Shown: piece by piece, positions 1 to 9,153 of the stretch
Layout of the letters: each line of letters starts with the position of its first letter
Numbering within the stretch: position 1 is the stretch's first letter
Assembly (NCBI RefSeq): GCF_001189955.1
Contig: NZ_LFLT01000029.1
Span: 1 to 64,000, forward strand
Direction: 5' to 3'
Source: Herbaspirillum chlorophenolicum
GTDB lineage: Bacteria > Pseudomonadota > Gammaproteobacteria > Burkholderiales > Burkholderiaceae_D
Length of the DNA: 64,000 bases
Translations under genes and position numbers: made by a program
Notes under the pieces: model-generated
Databases searched by the model: none
What the model saw: only the letters and a program-made list of their open reading frames with translations
Told to the model about the DNA's origin: nothing

Positions 1-369
1 CGCGGCGGCTTGCGCAGCCTGCTGGGCGGCGATGCCGCGCGCCATGATGGCCAGGTTATTGAGGGAAGTCTGTAGTTGCTGGTTGGCTTGCTGCTGTTGC
101 AAGGCCGGATTGGTGAGCGACGAGGCCGGCATGCCGTTGGGCAGGTAGCCGGTGCTGGCCGCACTGCTCTGTGCCGCACCCTTGGCAGCGAACCACGCGC
201 TGCTGAAGGCTTGCTGGGCATGCGCGCTATGCCAGGCGCCGGTCGACAATATCAGTGCGATGGCGCCGGTGAGCGGGGCCATGCGGAAGGCCCCTCGGCG
301 AAATATTGCCTCCCCTTGCAAGCGCTGTCTTGGTGTTGTTGCTGCGCCTCTGTGTCCGCGTGTGCTCAT
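1..369 (-). CDS. Filamentous-haemagglutinin-like exoprotein, N-terminus (partial)
   Basis: This is the first 123 residues of a protein that runs off the left edge. The ATG at 369 gives a basic N-terminal extension of about 29 residues, then a hydrophobic stretch (about 30-47) ending in AHA before QQ at 51/52. An extended N-region plus signal peptide is typical of large two-partner-secreted or FHA-like adhesins. The mature start is Ala/Gln/Ser rich, with the phrase LPNGMPASSLTNPALQQQQA, which resembles the start of FHA-family exoproteins in Burkholderiales (recognised from memory). It is last in an operon with STN/TonB, ECF sigma and FecR genes and has its own candidate ECF promoter at 498-539. 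The size and domain content of the rest cannot be seen. Confidence 0.6.
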   Translation of the reverse strand, partial: MSTRGHRGAATTPRQRLQGEAIFRRGAFRMAPLTGAIALILSTGAWHSAHAQQAFSSAWFAAKGAAQSSAASTGYLPNGMPASSLTNPALQQQQANQQLQTSLNNLAIMARGIAAQQAAQAAA

Positions 370-497
370 GCAAAATTCCTGCCCAATAGTTGAGACCGTT
401 TCGATCCGGCTGCCTGCCCCCAGGTCGGCCAGCCACGTTCAGGGAATGTCAAATATCGTGGCAAGCGTTGCCGACGACATTCAAAATTTCCAAGCCG

Positions 498-539
498 CTA
501 AGACGAACGGCTTACCCCAAAACCCTCAACTATTTTTTT
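498..539 (-). promoter_or_regulatory. Candidate ECF-sigma promoter, copy 1 (42-bp repeat)
   Basis: This 42-bp segment matches 1636-1677 at 39 of 42 positions. Read on the minus strand it has an A-run, TTGAGGGTTTTGGGG, then CGTCTTA (505-499). The CGTC-type -10 element is what ECF/FecI-family sigmas commonly use. It lies between the fecR stop and the FHA-like start, leaving a leader of about 130 nt. The promoter function is inferred; the repeat itself is plain. Confidence 0.55.
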
Positions 540-551
540 AGACTTTGTATT

Positions 552-1574
552 TCAGCTCAGCACCAGCAAACCACCCGGCAACGATCTTGCATTCAGGTCG
601 AAAGTACTTTCCAGCTGCGACAATGCGACGTCCAGCGATGCGATCAGGAAGCGCCCCGTCACCCGGTTGTCGCGCACGGCATCGTTCATCAGGACCACGC
701 GGCCGGAACGATAGCGATCGATCTCTGCCAGCACATCGGACAGCCTCGCCTGATTGAACACCAGTTCGCCGCGGCGCCATGCAGATACGGCATCCGGATC
801 GACGCTGGCGATACCGCTGACGGACGAGGCGTCATAGACCGTCTGTTGATGCGCCTGCAAAGAGCGCGTTCCCGCTGGATGCTCTACACGCACGGTACCT
901 TCGATACATGTTACGCAGGCCCTGCCGTTCAGATAGCGCACTTCGAAACGTCCCGACTCGGCATGACTGCGGCCCGCGCCGGCAATAACGCTAAACGGAT
1001 TGCGTCCGGCCGACAAATCGATGGCAGCTTCGCCCGAGAGCAGCTTGATGCCGACAGCTTGCCCGCCCTCCATCTGGTGGCGGATACTCGTTTGCGTATT
1101 GAGCGTAACGTTGGCCAATCTGGATAGCGCAATCGTACGTTGCTCACCCACGGCGGTACGATCATCCGCGCCCCATTCGCCGGACAACGGCCAGCGGCCG
1201 CCCAAGGGATAAACCACGGTGACAGCGGCAACAGCAGCCACGCTGGCCGCACCACCCAGGAAAGCGCGGCGGCCGAAAGCGTTCCGCTCCCTGGAGGCCC
1301 GCTCCGGAACCATCGCTGCATCCGGGTGCATGCGCACATATTCGCCGGTCGCCGATTTCATTGCGTCCCAGCGCTGCCTGACCTCATTGAACGCCGTCTT
1401 ATGTTCGGCGCTGGTGTTAAGCCAGCGCTTGAACGCTTCGGCATCGATTGCCGTCACGTTGGCCGACACCATCAGACGCAACCAGACCCCCGCCTGCTTG
1501 CGCAGTTCATCGGGAGACAAGACATGGTCACTTGCACGTGGTTTCATCAGATCAAACAAACATAAAGGCCGCAT
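552..1574 (-). CDS. FecR-family anti-sigma factor
   Basis: A 340-residue inner-membrane sigma regulator. The cytoplasmic N-terminal sigma-binding region (about 19-75, SPDELRKQAGVWLRLM) is followed by a membrane segment at about 104-124 preceded by a GRRAF twin-arginine-like motif. A periplasmic FecR domain (about 140-235) and a C-terminal STN-interacting region (about 265-340) come next. FecR proteins hold an ECF sigma until a periplasmic signal arrives. Start choice is uncertain: an ATG at 1547 (MKPRASDHV) would begin closer to the conserved region, and neither start has a convincing ribosome site. The gene lies just downstream of its presumed partner sigma gene, with a candidate ECF promoter at 1636-1677 between them. 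Confidence 0.85.
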   Translation of the reverse strand: MRPLCLFDLMKPRASDHVLSPDELRKQAGVWLRLMVSANVTAIDAEAFKRWLNTSAEHKTAFNEVRQRWDAMKSATGEYVRMHPDAAMVPERASRERNAFGRRAFLGGAASVAAVAAVTVVYPLGGRWPLSGEWGADDRTAVGEQRTIALSRLANVTLNTQTSIRHQMEGGQAVGIKLLSGEAAIDLSAGRNPFSVIAGAGRSHAESGRFEVRYLNGRACVTCIEGTVRVEHPAGTRSLQAHQQTVYDASSVSGIASVDPDAVSAWRRGELVFNQARLSDVLAEIDRYRSGRVVLMNDAVRDNRVTGRFLIASLDVALSQLESTFDLNARSLPGGLLVLS

Positions 1575-1635
1575 CCCCCGGCGGTTATCGAGACGCCGCC
1601 GAAACCGGACCGGGAGAAATTCAATTTTCTACACA

Positions 1636-1677
1636 CTAAGACGAATGGCATTCCCCAAAACCCTCAACTATTTTTTT
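1636..1677 (-). promoter_or_regulatory. Candidate ECF-sigma promoter, copy 2 (42-bp repeat)
   Basis: Second copy of the repeat at 498-539, with three mismatches. It overlaps the last codons and the TGA stop (1664-1666) of the sigma gene. On the minus strand the CGTCTTA -10-like element lies at 1643-1637, about 60-90 nt before fecR. Duplication in front of both downstream genes suggests autoregulation by the sigma factor encoded here; this is an inference. Confidence 0.55.
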
Positions 1678-2179
1678 CATTATTGATTTGCGCATCCAGG
1701 AAGTCATGGGCACGTTTCAATTCATTTTCGACGATACGCAGGGAGATGCCCATCAACTCGGCCACTTCTTTCTGCGGCCGGCCCTCCCAGCGCACCAGGA
1801 GCAGGACTTTGCGACGCCGTTCCGGCATCCGGTCGATCAGTTTGAGCATCGCATCCATCTCGGAACGGCTCTCGGCCTGCTGCTCAGGGCCCGGCGCCGG
1901 ATCGGAAAACGCCATCAACGACTCGATTTCATCGAAAGACAACGAGCGGCTTTGCCGGCGTTGCACATCCAGCGCAATATTGACGGCCACCCGGACCAGA
2001 TAGCTGCCCGGGCTTTGGATCAGCTCGTCGTCGCCCTTGCTCTGCACGCGCAGCCAGGTGTCGTGCAAGGCGTCGCCGGCAAGGTCGCTATTGCCCAGCA
2101 GGCGCGTGACGCGCTGCTTGAGGTTGCTGTAGTGACGCGTCAGGTATTCCGACAGGATGGGACGTGCCTCTTCGGTCAT
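1664..2179 (-). CDS. ECF RNA polymerase sigma factor (FecI-like)
   Basis: A 171-residue group IV sigma factor. Region 2 is at about 10-75 (LTRHYSNLKQRVTRLLG, then ALHDTWLRVQ), followed by the short linker usual for ECF sigmas and region 4 at about 115-165 (MPERRRKVLLL, then QKEVAELMGISLRIVENELK as helix-turn-helix). The start overlaps the stop of the upstream STN/TonB gene by 4 nt (ATGA), and FecR follows, so the genes are an operon. The FecI class is assigned from size and from the FecR neighbour. The likely targets are the 42-bp repeats at 498-539 and 1636-1677. The last codons overlap the second repeat, so coding and promoter sequence are shared. Confidence 0.9.
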   Translation of the reverse strand: MTEEARPILSEYLTRHYSNLKQRVTRLLGNSDLAGDALHDTWLRVQSKGDDELIQSPGSYLVRVAVNIALDVQRRQSRSLSFDEIESLMAFSDPAPGPEQQAESRSEMDAMLKLIDRMPERRRKVLLLVRWEGRPQKEVAELMGISLRIVENELKRAHDFLDAQINNEKNS

Positions 2180-2940
2180 GAGCCGCCTCCCCCATCGTCA
2201 TTGCAGCGCGGCGCATTGCCCGGATGTTCCTGGTCGCGCGGCAGCAGAATCATGGTCAGCGGTTGCGCCATGTCCGCCGGTGGCGGGCGATCCATGCGCA
2301 CTTGCCGCAGGGTCTTCAACACGGCGGCATCGCGGCCGGTATTGCCGGTCGAGGTGAGCAGACGCGCCTGATGCACAGAGCCCGAGGCATCGATCTCAAA
2401 ACGCAATAATGCCCGGTAAGTTCCTGGCGCCGTTCGCGTATCGGCGCAGAGCGCTTCCCATATGCGCGCCTGAACCCAGCCGCCGTAATCTCTGTTCAAA
2501 CCTTCTGGAGGTAAATGCGCCGTACTTTGGGTACCGATATTTTTTAGAAAGAAGGCTTCAGATGAGCCGCTCTTTCCTTTTTGCGCAATCAATCCGGTCC
2601 CCTCAAGTAGAAGTTCCAATGCTGCTTCCGGCGTATAGCTGCCTTGCACGGCGCTCGAATTACGCCCGGCCACCATGGCGCTGCTGAACAAGGCCGGCCG
2701 GCTGGAAATAACGGCATAGCGCTGCAGGGCTGCGGCCAAGGGCTGTGCCGGAATATCAAAATCCAATGACTGTTCTTGCGTGCCCGGTACAGCTTCCACA
2801 GCGTCGGCAGGCGCGCCCAACGCAGAAGCCGCAAGCGTGCACAGCACCACGAATATGGCAGCGTAGCGACTCAGCCGGCTCGAATACGGATACACGCAAC
2901 TCGCTCCCCGCGCCTCGCATTGCCGCGAACGTCGCCACAT
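2176..2940 (-). CDS. STN-domain and TonB C-terminal-domain fusion protein
   Basis: A 254-residue exported protein. A hydrophobic segment at about 24-43 (YAAIFVVLCTLAASALGAPA) looks like a signal peptide or anchor. An STN domain follows at about 57-112 (DFDIPAQPLAAALQRYAVIS), the small fold at the periplasmic end of secretins and FecA-type receptors. The C-terminal part (about 150-238, with LLRFEIDASGSV and AAVLKTLRQVRM) resembles a TonB C-terminal domain. There is no beta-barrel receptor, so the signal could pass from this protein to FecR directly. It is first in the ECF operon. The start is uncertain: the N-region before the hydrophobic segment is unusually long. Confidence 0.75.
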   Translation of the reverse strand: MWRRSRQCEARGASCVYPYSSRLSRYAAIFVVLCTLAASALGAPADAVEAVPGTQEQSLDFDIPAQPLAAALQRYAVISSRPALFSSAMVAGRNSSAVQGSYTPEAALELLLEGTGLIAQKGKSGSSEAFFLKNIGTQSTAHLPPEGLNRDYGGWVQARIWEALCADTRTAPGTYRALLRFEIDASGSVHQARLLTSTGNTGRDAAVLKTLRQVRMDRPPPADMAQPLTMILLPRDQEHPGNAPRCNDDGGGGS

Positions 2941-3649
2941 CTGCGGATATCCTCCGCAAGATGCGGGAACAGAACGAATCGATCCGACAAGGTATGCACG
3001 TGATTTCGGGAAATGCGCATGCTGACATGAAAATATGACAGCGTTACTACATACGCCGTCACGCTCATTGCCATCTCAACAACGATAAATGGCAATGCCC
3101 CGGACTTTTTGCCTGGCTGAGCCCAGAGGCAGTCAAATCTCGCAAGCAAACAAGAGCCTTGAAACAAGGCCCCCCCGAATTTGAAAGAACCGGGATATCA
3201 AAGATCGTGCGACCGCGTGGCAGCCTTCGGTTCGGAGGCAGTAGAAAGCGAGTTGAATGGCGGGATATTTTGCTTAAGTGCGATTTACACAACCTTTACC
3301 CCCTACAAAGTGTAGGATCCGCTACAAGCAGTCATTGGCGAGCCATGCGGCAAGCAATTTTGTGCAAGGCCGTGCATCGCAATATTCCCAATGAGCAATT
3401 CTCAGCAGAATTACAAGCATTTACCTCACCACCGGGAAAATCCTGATTCTCGCGTACGCCCCCTCCCCTTACACTTTCGGCAACACGACAACATCAGAAA
3501 AAGCACATTGGCCATCCAACCTGTCGACGTGCCCGCTTGCACATCCTTGCTTATGTCAGTTTTTCCTTGAGTTTAATTAATTTTTTTGCAATATTCATCG
3601 TAGTGGTGATGTGTTGCCGGTTTCAGGCAATCCAACAAGGAGAAGAAAA
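2941..3649. other. 709-nt non-coding region between divergent genes
   Basis: No convincing gene is seen. It must hold the promoters of the minus-strand STN/ECF operon and of the plus-strand chemoreceptor. A short inverted repeat, CTACA-AAG-TGTAG, lies at 3303-3315 and could be a regulator site. An AT-rich tract (3560-3600) precedes the chemoreceptor. Confidence 0.5.
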
Positions 3650-5389
3650 ATGAAATGGTTCTATGATCTGAAGATTTCCAAAAAGCTGATCACTACTTTC
3701 CTCGTCGTCGTGACCATGGTGGCTGCCCTCGGCGCCTTCTCGATCCGTGAACTGGATAAAGTCAACAGCGCTTCGACCGAAATCGCCACCAACTGGCTGC
3801 CCAGCATCCGCTCCTTGTCCACCATCCAGCTGACCCTGTCGCGCATCCGCAGCTTCGAAATGCAGCACCTTCTTGCCAAGGATGCAAAGGAATACGGAGA
3901 AATCGAGCAAAGCGTCAATGCACAGATCGCTACCCTGAAGAAACAACAGGCGCTGTATCTCACGCAGATTTCCGAGCCGGAAGAAAAGGCCCTCTATCCT
4001 GAGGTCGAAAAGCAGATTGCCACCGTCCTGTCCGAGCATGACAAAATCATTGCAATCTCAAGACAGGGCAAGAGTGAAGAGGCTCGCAACCTGCAGCGCG
4101 GCGAAGCCACAGCCGCTTATCGCGACGCACTGCAAAATCTGAGCAAACTGATCGCCGTCAACGACAAGGGCTCGGACGCCTCCAATGTGTTGGCCGATAG
4201 CATCTATAACGAGGCGCGCCTGCTGATCCTTTGCACAGTCGTCGCCTGTATCGCGCTGGCCATGCTGCTGGCGATCTGGGTTTCGCGCCTGATCGCCCGC
4301 CCGCTGGAGCAAGCCGTTTCAGTAGCCCAGCGCGTTGCCGGCGGCGACCTGACTGCAGACATCCAGTCTTCCAGCAAGGATGAAGCCGGCCAGCTGCTGG
4401 ACGCATTGAAGAGCATGAACGACAGCCTGCTCGGTATCGTGACCGAAGTGCGCCAGGGCACGTCCACCATCACCGTCGCATCGACTGAAATCGCCAGCGG
4501 CAACCTTGACCTCTCTTCCCGCACCGAACAGCAGGCCAGCTCGCTGGAAGAAACCGCCTCGGCCATGGAAGAACTGACGTCCACGGTCAAGCAGAACGCC
4601 GACAATGCCCGCCAGGCCAACCAGTTGGCGGCATCTGCTTCGGAAGTGGCGGTCGCGGGCGGCGACGTGGTCGGCAAGGTGGTCAACACCATGGGGTCGA
4701 TCAACGAATCCTCGCGCAAGATTTCCGACATCATTGGCGTCATTGACGGTATCGCTTTCCAGACCAATATCCTTGCCTTGAACGCCGCAGTCGAGGCGGC
4801 GCGGGCCGGCGAACAAGGTCGCGGCTTTGCGGTAGTCGCTTCCGAAGTGCGCAGCCTGGCGCAGCGTTCGGCCGCTGCCGCCAAGGAAATCAAGGGACTC
4901 ATCGAAGGTTCTGTGGCGCAGGTCGACCTGGGCAGCAAACTGGTTGAGGAAGCCGGCCAGACCATGAACGAAGTGGTCAATAGCGTGCGCCGCGTGACCG
5001 ATATCGTGGCCGAAATCAGCTCGGCCAGCCAGGAACAGAGCGATGGCATCGAGCAGGTCAACATCGCTATTTCCCAAATGGATGAAGTGACGCAGCAAAA
5101 CGCCGCACTGGTGGAACAAGCCGCCGCCGCGGCCCAGTCATTGCAGGAGCAAGCCGAGAAGCTGACCGATACCGTGAGCATCTTCAAGCTCGACCATAAT
5201 GCCGTGTCACCCCCGTCCCGAGCGGCCAGGACAGCGTCATTCATGAAAACCGCTGCCGCACGGCCGGCCGCACCGGCGCGCAAGCACACTGTAGACGTCA
5301 CACCGAAGAAGACAGTATTGCCCGCCAAGCCAGTCGCCAGCCCAAAATTGACGGCCGCTAGCGATGGGGATTCGTGGGAACAGTTTTGA
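3650..5389 (+). CDS. Methyl-accepting chemotaxis protein
   Basis: A 579-residue transmembrane chemoreceptor that controls the CheA kinase. The ATG at 3650 follows a good AAGGAG site. Membrane segment 1 is at about 10-30, a four-helix-type periplasmic sensor domain follows, membrane segment 2 is at about 190-212, and a HAMP domain comes next. The signalling domain carries the highly conserved hairpin tip [20 protein letters not shown]. The protein ends in DSWEQF, which fits the xWxxF tether used to bind CheR/CheB. The ligand is unknown. No che genes are adjacent, so it is an orphan receptor. A terminator follows at 5445-5475. Confidence 0.95.
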   Translation: MKWFYDLKISKKLITTFLVVVTMVAALGAFSIRELDKVNSASTEIATNWLPSIRSLSTIQLTLSRIRSFEMQHLLAKDAKEYGEIEQSVNAQIATLKKQQALYLTQISEPEEKALYPEVEKQIATVLSEHDKIIAISRQGKSEEARNLQRGEATAAYRDALQNLSKLIAVNDKGSDASNVLADSIYNEARLLILCTVVACIALAMLLAIWVSRLIARPLEQAVSVAQRVAGGDLTADIQSSSKDEAGQLLDALKSMNDSLLGIVTEVRQGTSTITVASTEIASGNLDLSSRTEQQASSLEETASAMEELTSTVKQNADNARQANQLAASASEVAVAGGDVVGKVVNTMGSINESSRKISDIIGVIDGIAFQTNILALNAAVEAARAGEQGRGFAVVASEVRSLAQRSAAAAKEIKGLIEGSVAQVDLGSKLVEEAGQTMNEVVNSVRRVTDIVAEISSASQEQSDGIEQVNIAISQMDEVTQQNAALVEQAAAAAQSLQEQAEKLTDTVSIFKLDHNAVSPPSRAARTASFMKTAAARPAAPARKHTVDVTPKKTVLPAKPVASPKLTAASDGDSWEQF

Positions 5390-5444
5390 TCAGGACGTGA
5401 TCTGATGCCCGGCATGCCCGGGATCAGCACATGCGCAGAGGAAG

Positions 5445-5475
5445 GCGGGCCGTTTTATACGGCCTGCTTTCTTTT
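5445..5475 (+). terminator. Rho-independent terminator after the chemoreceptor gene
   Basis: The arms GCGGGCCG and CGGCCTGC (8 bp with one G-T pair) enclose a 7-nt loop and are followed by a T-rich tract (CTTTCTTTT). It lies 55 nt after the chemoreceptor stop. Confidence 0.75.
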
Positions 5476-5484
5476 CCGGCAAGA

Positions 5485-5518
5485 AAGAAAAAAGGGCCCA
5501 TCTTGCGATGGACCCTTT
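5485..5518 (-). terminator. Terminator of tRNA-Arg
   Basis: On the minus strand, an 11-12 bp stem with one mismatch and a GCAA loop is followed by a run of T. It starts just after the 3' end of the tRNA-Arg gene. Confidence 0.75.
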
Positions 5519-5523
5519 ATATC

Positions 5524-5600
5524 TGGTGCGGCTGGCAGGAATCGAACCCACGACCCCTTGGTTCGTAGCCAAGTACTCTATCCAGCTGAGCTACAGCCGC
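5524..5600 (-). tRNA. tRNA-Arg (anticodon ACG)
   Basis: A 77-nt cloverleaf with encoded CCA. The acceptor GCGGCTG pairs with CAGCCGC, the D-arm is GCTC-AGCTGGATAGA-GTAC, the anticodon stem-loop reads TTGGCTACGAACCAA with ACG in the loop, and the T-arm is GTGGGTTCGATTCCTGC. The A at position 34 would be edited to inosine and read CGU, CGC and CGA. Confidence 0.97.
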
Positions 5601-5807
5601 GAAAAACAAAATTATAGCACCAGCCCTGCATTATTGGGAAGCCCCTCCCCTGAAATTTCTCTTTTGCATGCCTCTGATGCATGCCAACAAGGTTTTACCG
5701 CGCCGGGGGGCCGGTTTGCCTTGCATCAAAATTCTGCGCGCCTGCCTGATGACCGCGCCACGCATGCCGGATATGATTGGCGTTTTCCATTCCTTGCCAC
5801 GCCCGAT

Positions 5808-6482
5808 ATGCCCCAGGAAATCATTTCCGGCGACCGTTCCCAGGAAGCCCTGTCCCTCTCCGAAAAAATCCGCGAACAAGAGCGTGCGCGCATCGCCCGC
5901 GACCTGCATGATGAGCTTGGCGCCCACCTGACGGGTATCAAGATGGCTCTGGGGCAATTGCGCGAATCGCTGGCCCAGGCGGCCGGAATGGAACAACAGC
6001 ACGACCAGGCGCACTACGCCGAGAAGCTGATCGATGAGGCCGGTGACGCCATGCACGGCATCATCGATGACTTGTGCCCGCCCATCGTTGAATTCGGACT
6101 GGCCGAAGCGCTCGAATGGCAGAGCCGCATGTTCACCCGCCAGACCGGTATCATCTGCCGCCAGCGCTGCAGCGATGGCCTCGAAGGGCTTGAGGAATTC
6201 GAGGTGATCACACTGTTTCGCATTGTGCGGGAAGCCCTCAACAACGTCGCCAAGTATGCGCAGGCCGATAATGTCTTGGTCACCGTCGGGCGCGAAGGCA
6301 ATCTGCTGTCGCTGCGCATTGAAGACGACGGCTGCGGTTTCGATCCCGCTCCCGCCATGCGCAACGGCCACGGGTTGGGCAACATGCGGCGCCGCGCACA
6401 GGCGCTGGGCGGAACGCTGCAACTGGATACCTCGCCAAGCAAAGGCACTGCGATCCAGGTGGAGATCCCAGTCGCGCGCTAG
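5808..6482 (+). CDS. Soluble sensor histidine kinase, NarX/DegS class
   Basis: About 224 residues from the ATG at 5808. It has a HisKA_3 dimerisation and phosphoacceptor helix (RARIARDLHDELGAHLTGIK, the His of DLHDELG is phosphorylated) and a HATPase with N-box EALNNVAKYA, G1 box DDGCGF and GHGLGNMRRRA. No membrane segment or recognisable sensor domain is present, so it would be cytoplasmic. The reading frame stays open upstream through the tRNA-Arg gene, so an alternative start closer to 5610 is possible; the ATG chosen has no strong ribosome site. It is followed after 105 nt by a LuxR-type response regulator, its obvious partner. Confidence 0.85.
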   Translation: MPQEIISGDRSQEALSLSEKIREQERARIARDLHDELGAHLTGIKMALGQLRESLAQAAGMEQQHDQAHYAEKLIDEAGDAMHGIIDDLCPPIVEFGLAEALEWQSRMFTRQTGIICRQRCSDGLEGLEEFEVITLFRIVREALNNVAKYAQADNVLVTVGREGNLLSLRIEDDGCGFDPAPAMRNGHGLGNMRRRAQALGGTLQLDTSPSKGTAIQVEIPVAR

Positions 6483-6587
6483 CGCTTTTACCGGCGCCGC
6501 GCACCGCGCCTGTAAAAGTCCATGACACGCTCTACGAACGTATAGAATACCGGCTCGCCACACAAAGAGGACTGATGCGTCCCGCCC

Positions 6588-7241
6588 ATGAGCAAAAAAT
6601 CCACCGCCTCCATTAAAGTCCTGATCGTCGACGACCATGCCATCGTGCGGGAAGGCTTGCGCCAGATCTGCGCCGGCACCAAGGATATCGTCGTGGCCGG
6701 CAATGCCGCCAACGGACTGGAAGCGGTCAAGCTGGCGCGTGTGGGCAATGGCGACGTGATGCTGCTGGACATCGTCCTGCCAGACCGCAATGGCATCGAC
6801 ATCCTGAAGCAGATCCGCAAAGAGACCCCTCAGTTGCCGGTATTGGTACTGTCCATCCATCGCGAAGACCAGTATGCGATCCGTGCGTTAAGAGCCGGGG
6901 CGGCCGGTTTTCTCAACAAGCAGGTGGCGCCATCCGAACTGCTGGCCGCCATCCGCCAGGCCGCAGCCGGGCGCAAATACATCAGCCCCTCCCTGGCGCA
7001 GGAACTGGCCAACCAGATCGGCTTCGACCATGAAACGCCGCTGCACGAGACGCTGTCGGACCGCGAATACCAAACCATGGTCATGATCGCCTCCGGCAAA
7101 ACGGTCGGCGATATCGCCGCCGAACTCTCGCTTTCGGTAAAAACCATCAGCATGTACCGCTCCCGGGTACTGGCCAAGATGAAGATGCGCCACAACGCCG
7201 AACTCACCCACTACGCCCTGAAAAACGACCTGGTGGAATAA
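6588..7241 (+). CDS. NarL/FixJ-family response regulator
   Basis: A 217-residue DNA-binding response regulator. The receiver domain (about 8-125) has the acidic pair in LIVDDHA, the phosphoacceptor Asp in MLLDIVLPD, the switch Ser in VLSIH and the conserved Lys in FLNKQV. The LuxR helix-turn-helix (about 150-215) reads LSDREYQTMVMIASGKTVGD and SLSVKTISMYRSRVLAKM. It forms a pair with the kinase upstream. Targets cannot be read from the sequence. Confidence 0.95.
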   Translation: MSKKSTASIKVLIVDDHAIVREGLRQICAGTKDIVVAGNAANGLEAVKLARVGNGDVMLLDIVLPDRNGIDILKQIRKETPQLPVLVLSIHREDQYAIRALRAGAAGFLNKQVAPSELLAAIRQAAAGRKYISPSLAQELANQIGFDHETPLHETLSDREYQTMVMIASGKTVGDIAAELSLSVKTISMYRSRVLAKMKMRHNAELTHYALKNDLVE

Positions 7242-7539
7242 AAGAGACATTCCCGCCGCCTGGCTTCGCCCGGCCGTTTTCCCGTCATAAAAACCCCTCA
7301 CGGCCAAAACGCTTGACGTAAAATGGATCGACATTTTTCGAACCGTTCGTCAGCATCGCGACCCGCTGCGCCCCCCCTGGGAGACATGAGCGCAAATGCC
7401 GCCAAGCCGGGACTACCGCTCGCAGGCAATCCATATGTGCAAACAGGCCCTAAAGGAAAAGCTCGAATGAGCCGTTACCAGCGGACGAATTGTTCCTTGT
7501 CGCAGTGATATAAAGCAGCCAACAATATTGTCAGTCGAC

Positions 7540-9138
7540 ATGTCTAAAAAAACGTCCACATTAAGTCCCGTCGAAATCGCTCGCGAGGCCTTCCAGCGCC
7601 TCGGTACCCGCCGCATTGCCCCCACGCCTGAAGCCTATCGCATCGCCTATGAGGAAATCCTGGGCGACCAGCCGGAAGTGCGGGCAGAAACGGTGCTGAT
7701 CAATTTCGCCGCCAGCCTGTCCAAACAGCCGGGTGAAAACGGCCTTCTGGGAACTCGCCTGATGCGTGCCCAGGAAAGCAGCGACTGGACCGAATACGGA
7801 CGGCAACTCAGCGAATACGCCGAAGAGAACTGGCTCGGACGCCCCATCGTCCCGCATGGCGAACTGATGCCGGTGGATCTGGAGCGGCAGTTCATCCGCG
7901 ACAGCAAGAAGGAAAAGATGCTGCGCGAAGTATTGGCGCGGATATTGGTGTTCAACCTGTCCTCGCTGCTGGAAAGCGCGCCGGAACTGGCCAATGAATC
8001 GAAGTCCAGCGGCCAGGACTTGAAGACGGCGTTCTCCGAACAGGCGATGATCGAGATCATCTCGCGCATCAAGCAACTGAGCTTCCAGATCGAGCTCAAG
8101 ACCGACGACATGGCCCAGCAGCAGGAGTTGCTGATGCGCCTGTTCCAGCTGCTGCTGGAAAACATCAACGGGCTGCTGGAACAGGGCTCCTGGTTAAGCA
8201 GCCAGATCGAAACCGTGCAAGCCCTGATTGCCGGCCCGATCAGCAAGACCTCGCTGGCCGATGCGACCAAGAACCTCAAGGAAGTGATCTACAAGCAAGG
8301 CCTGCTGAAGAACACGCTGGCCGAGGAAAAAGTGGTGGTCAAGAACATGATGCTGACCTTCGTCGACCGGCTCTCGGCAATGGTTTCCACCACCAGCAAC
8401 TACCAGAAAACCATCAGCGGCTTCTCGCATCAAATCAGCCAGGCCGGCAACATCAGCGACCTCAATACAGTTCTTACCGAGATCATGCGCGAAACCCAGA
8501 ACGCGCAGGAAGAAACCACCCGTTCGCGCGATGCCATGGAAGACGCGCAGCAGGAAGTGGAAAAGGCCGAGGCCCGCATCCATGCGCTGGAGAACCAACT
8601 GGTGCAAATGGGCGAGCTGGTGCGCGAAGACCAATTGACCGGCAGCCTGAACCGGCGCGGCATGGATGAATCGCTGGACCGCGAAATCGCCAATGCCGAA
8701 CGACGCGACACGCCGCTGTGCATCGCCTTGCTGGACCTGGACGACTTCAAGCGCATCAACGACACCCACGGCCACGCCACCGGCGACGAAGTGCTGATCC
8801 ACATGGTCAAGGTCATCAAGGAAACGCTGCGCAAGCTGGACGTGATCGCGCGCTTCGGCGGCGAGGAATTCATCGTGTTGATGCCGGAAACCGAACCGCA
8901 AGATGCCGTCCAGATCATCACCCGCGTACAGCGCGAGCTGACCAAGCGCCTCTTCATGCATGAAAGCCAGCGCCTGCTGATTACCTTCAGCGCCGGCGTC
9001 GCGGAACACCACAAAGGCGAAAGCCAGGCGCAACTGATCAAGCGCGCCGATGTGGCCCTCTACAAAGCCAAGCATGCCGGCAAGAACCGTATCGTCTTTG
9101 CCGATCCGCCGGGGCCCGACGCCCTGCCGGCGGAATAA
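7540..9138 (+). CDS. Diguanylate cyclase with long coiled N-terminus
   Basis: A 532-residue soluble protein. The C-terminal GGDEF domain (about 360-525) has the active-site variant GGEEF in RFGGEEFIVLMPE, and an allosteric I-site RKLD five residues before it, so product inhibition by c-di-GMP is expected. The N-terminal 350 residues are helical with a predicted coiled segment (AQQEVEKAEARIHALENQL) leading into the cyclase. This architecture is shared by a family of large cytoplasmic diguanylate cyclases of unknown input. The ATG at 7540 is preferred to the in-frame TTG at 7528. A terminator spans 9157-9184. Confidence 0.93.
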   Translation: MSKKTSTLSPVEIAREAFQRLGTRRIAPTPEAYRIAYEEILGDQPEVRAETVLINFAASLSKQPGENGLLGTRLMRAQESSDWTEYGRQLSEYAEENWLGRPIVPHGELMPVDLERQFIRDSKKEKMLREVLARILVFNLSSLLESAPELANESKSSGQDLKTAFSEQAMIEIISRIKQLSFQIELKTDDMAQQQELLMRLFQLLLENINGLLEQGSWLSSQIETVQALIAGPISKTSLADATKNLKEVIYKQGLLKNTLAEEKVVVKNMMLTFVDRLSAMVSTTSNYQKTISGFSHQISQAGNISDLNTVLTEIMRETQNAQEETTRSRDAMEDAQQEVEKAEARIHALENQLVQMGELVREDQLTGSLNRRGMDESLDREIANAERRDTPLCIALLDLDDFKRINDTHGHATGDEVLIHMVKVIKETLRKLDVIARFGGEEFIVLMPETEPQDAVQIITRVQRELTKRLFMHESQRLLITFSAGVAEHHKGESQAQLIKRADVALYKAKHAGKNRIVFADPPGPDALPAE

Positions 9139-9153
9139 GAACCTGCATCCAGG

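Noticed and set aside
7323-7508. A 61-codon frame before the diguanylate cyclase
   Set aside because: No ribosome site or coding character; it lies in an upstream region.
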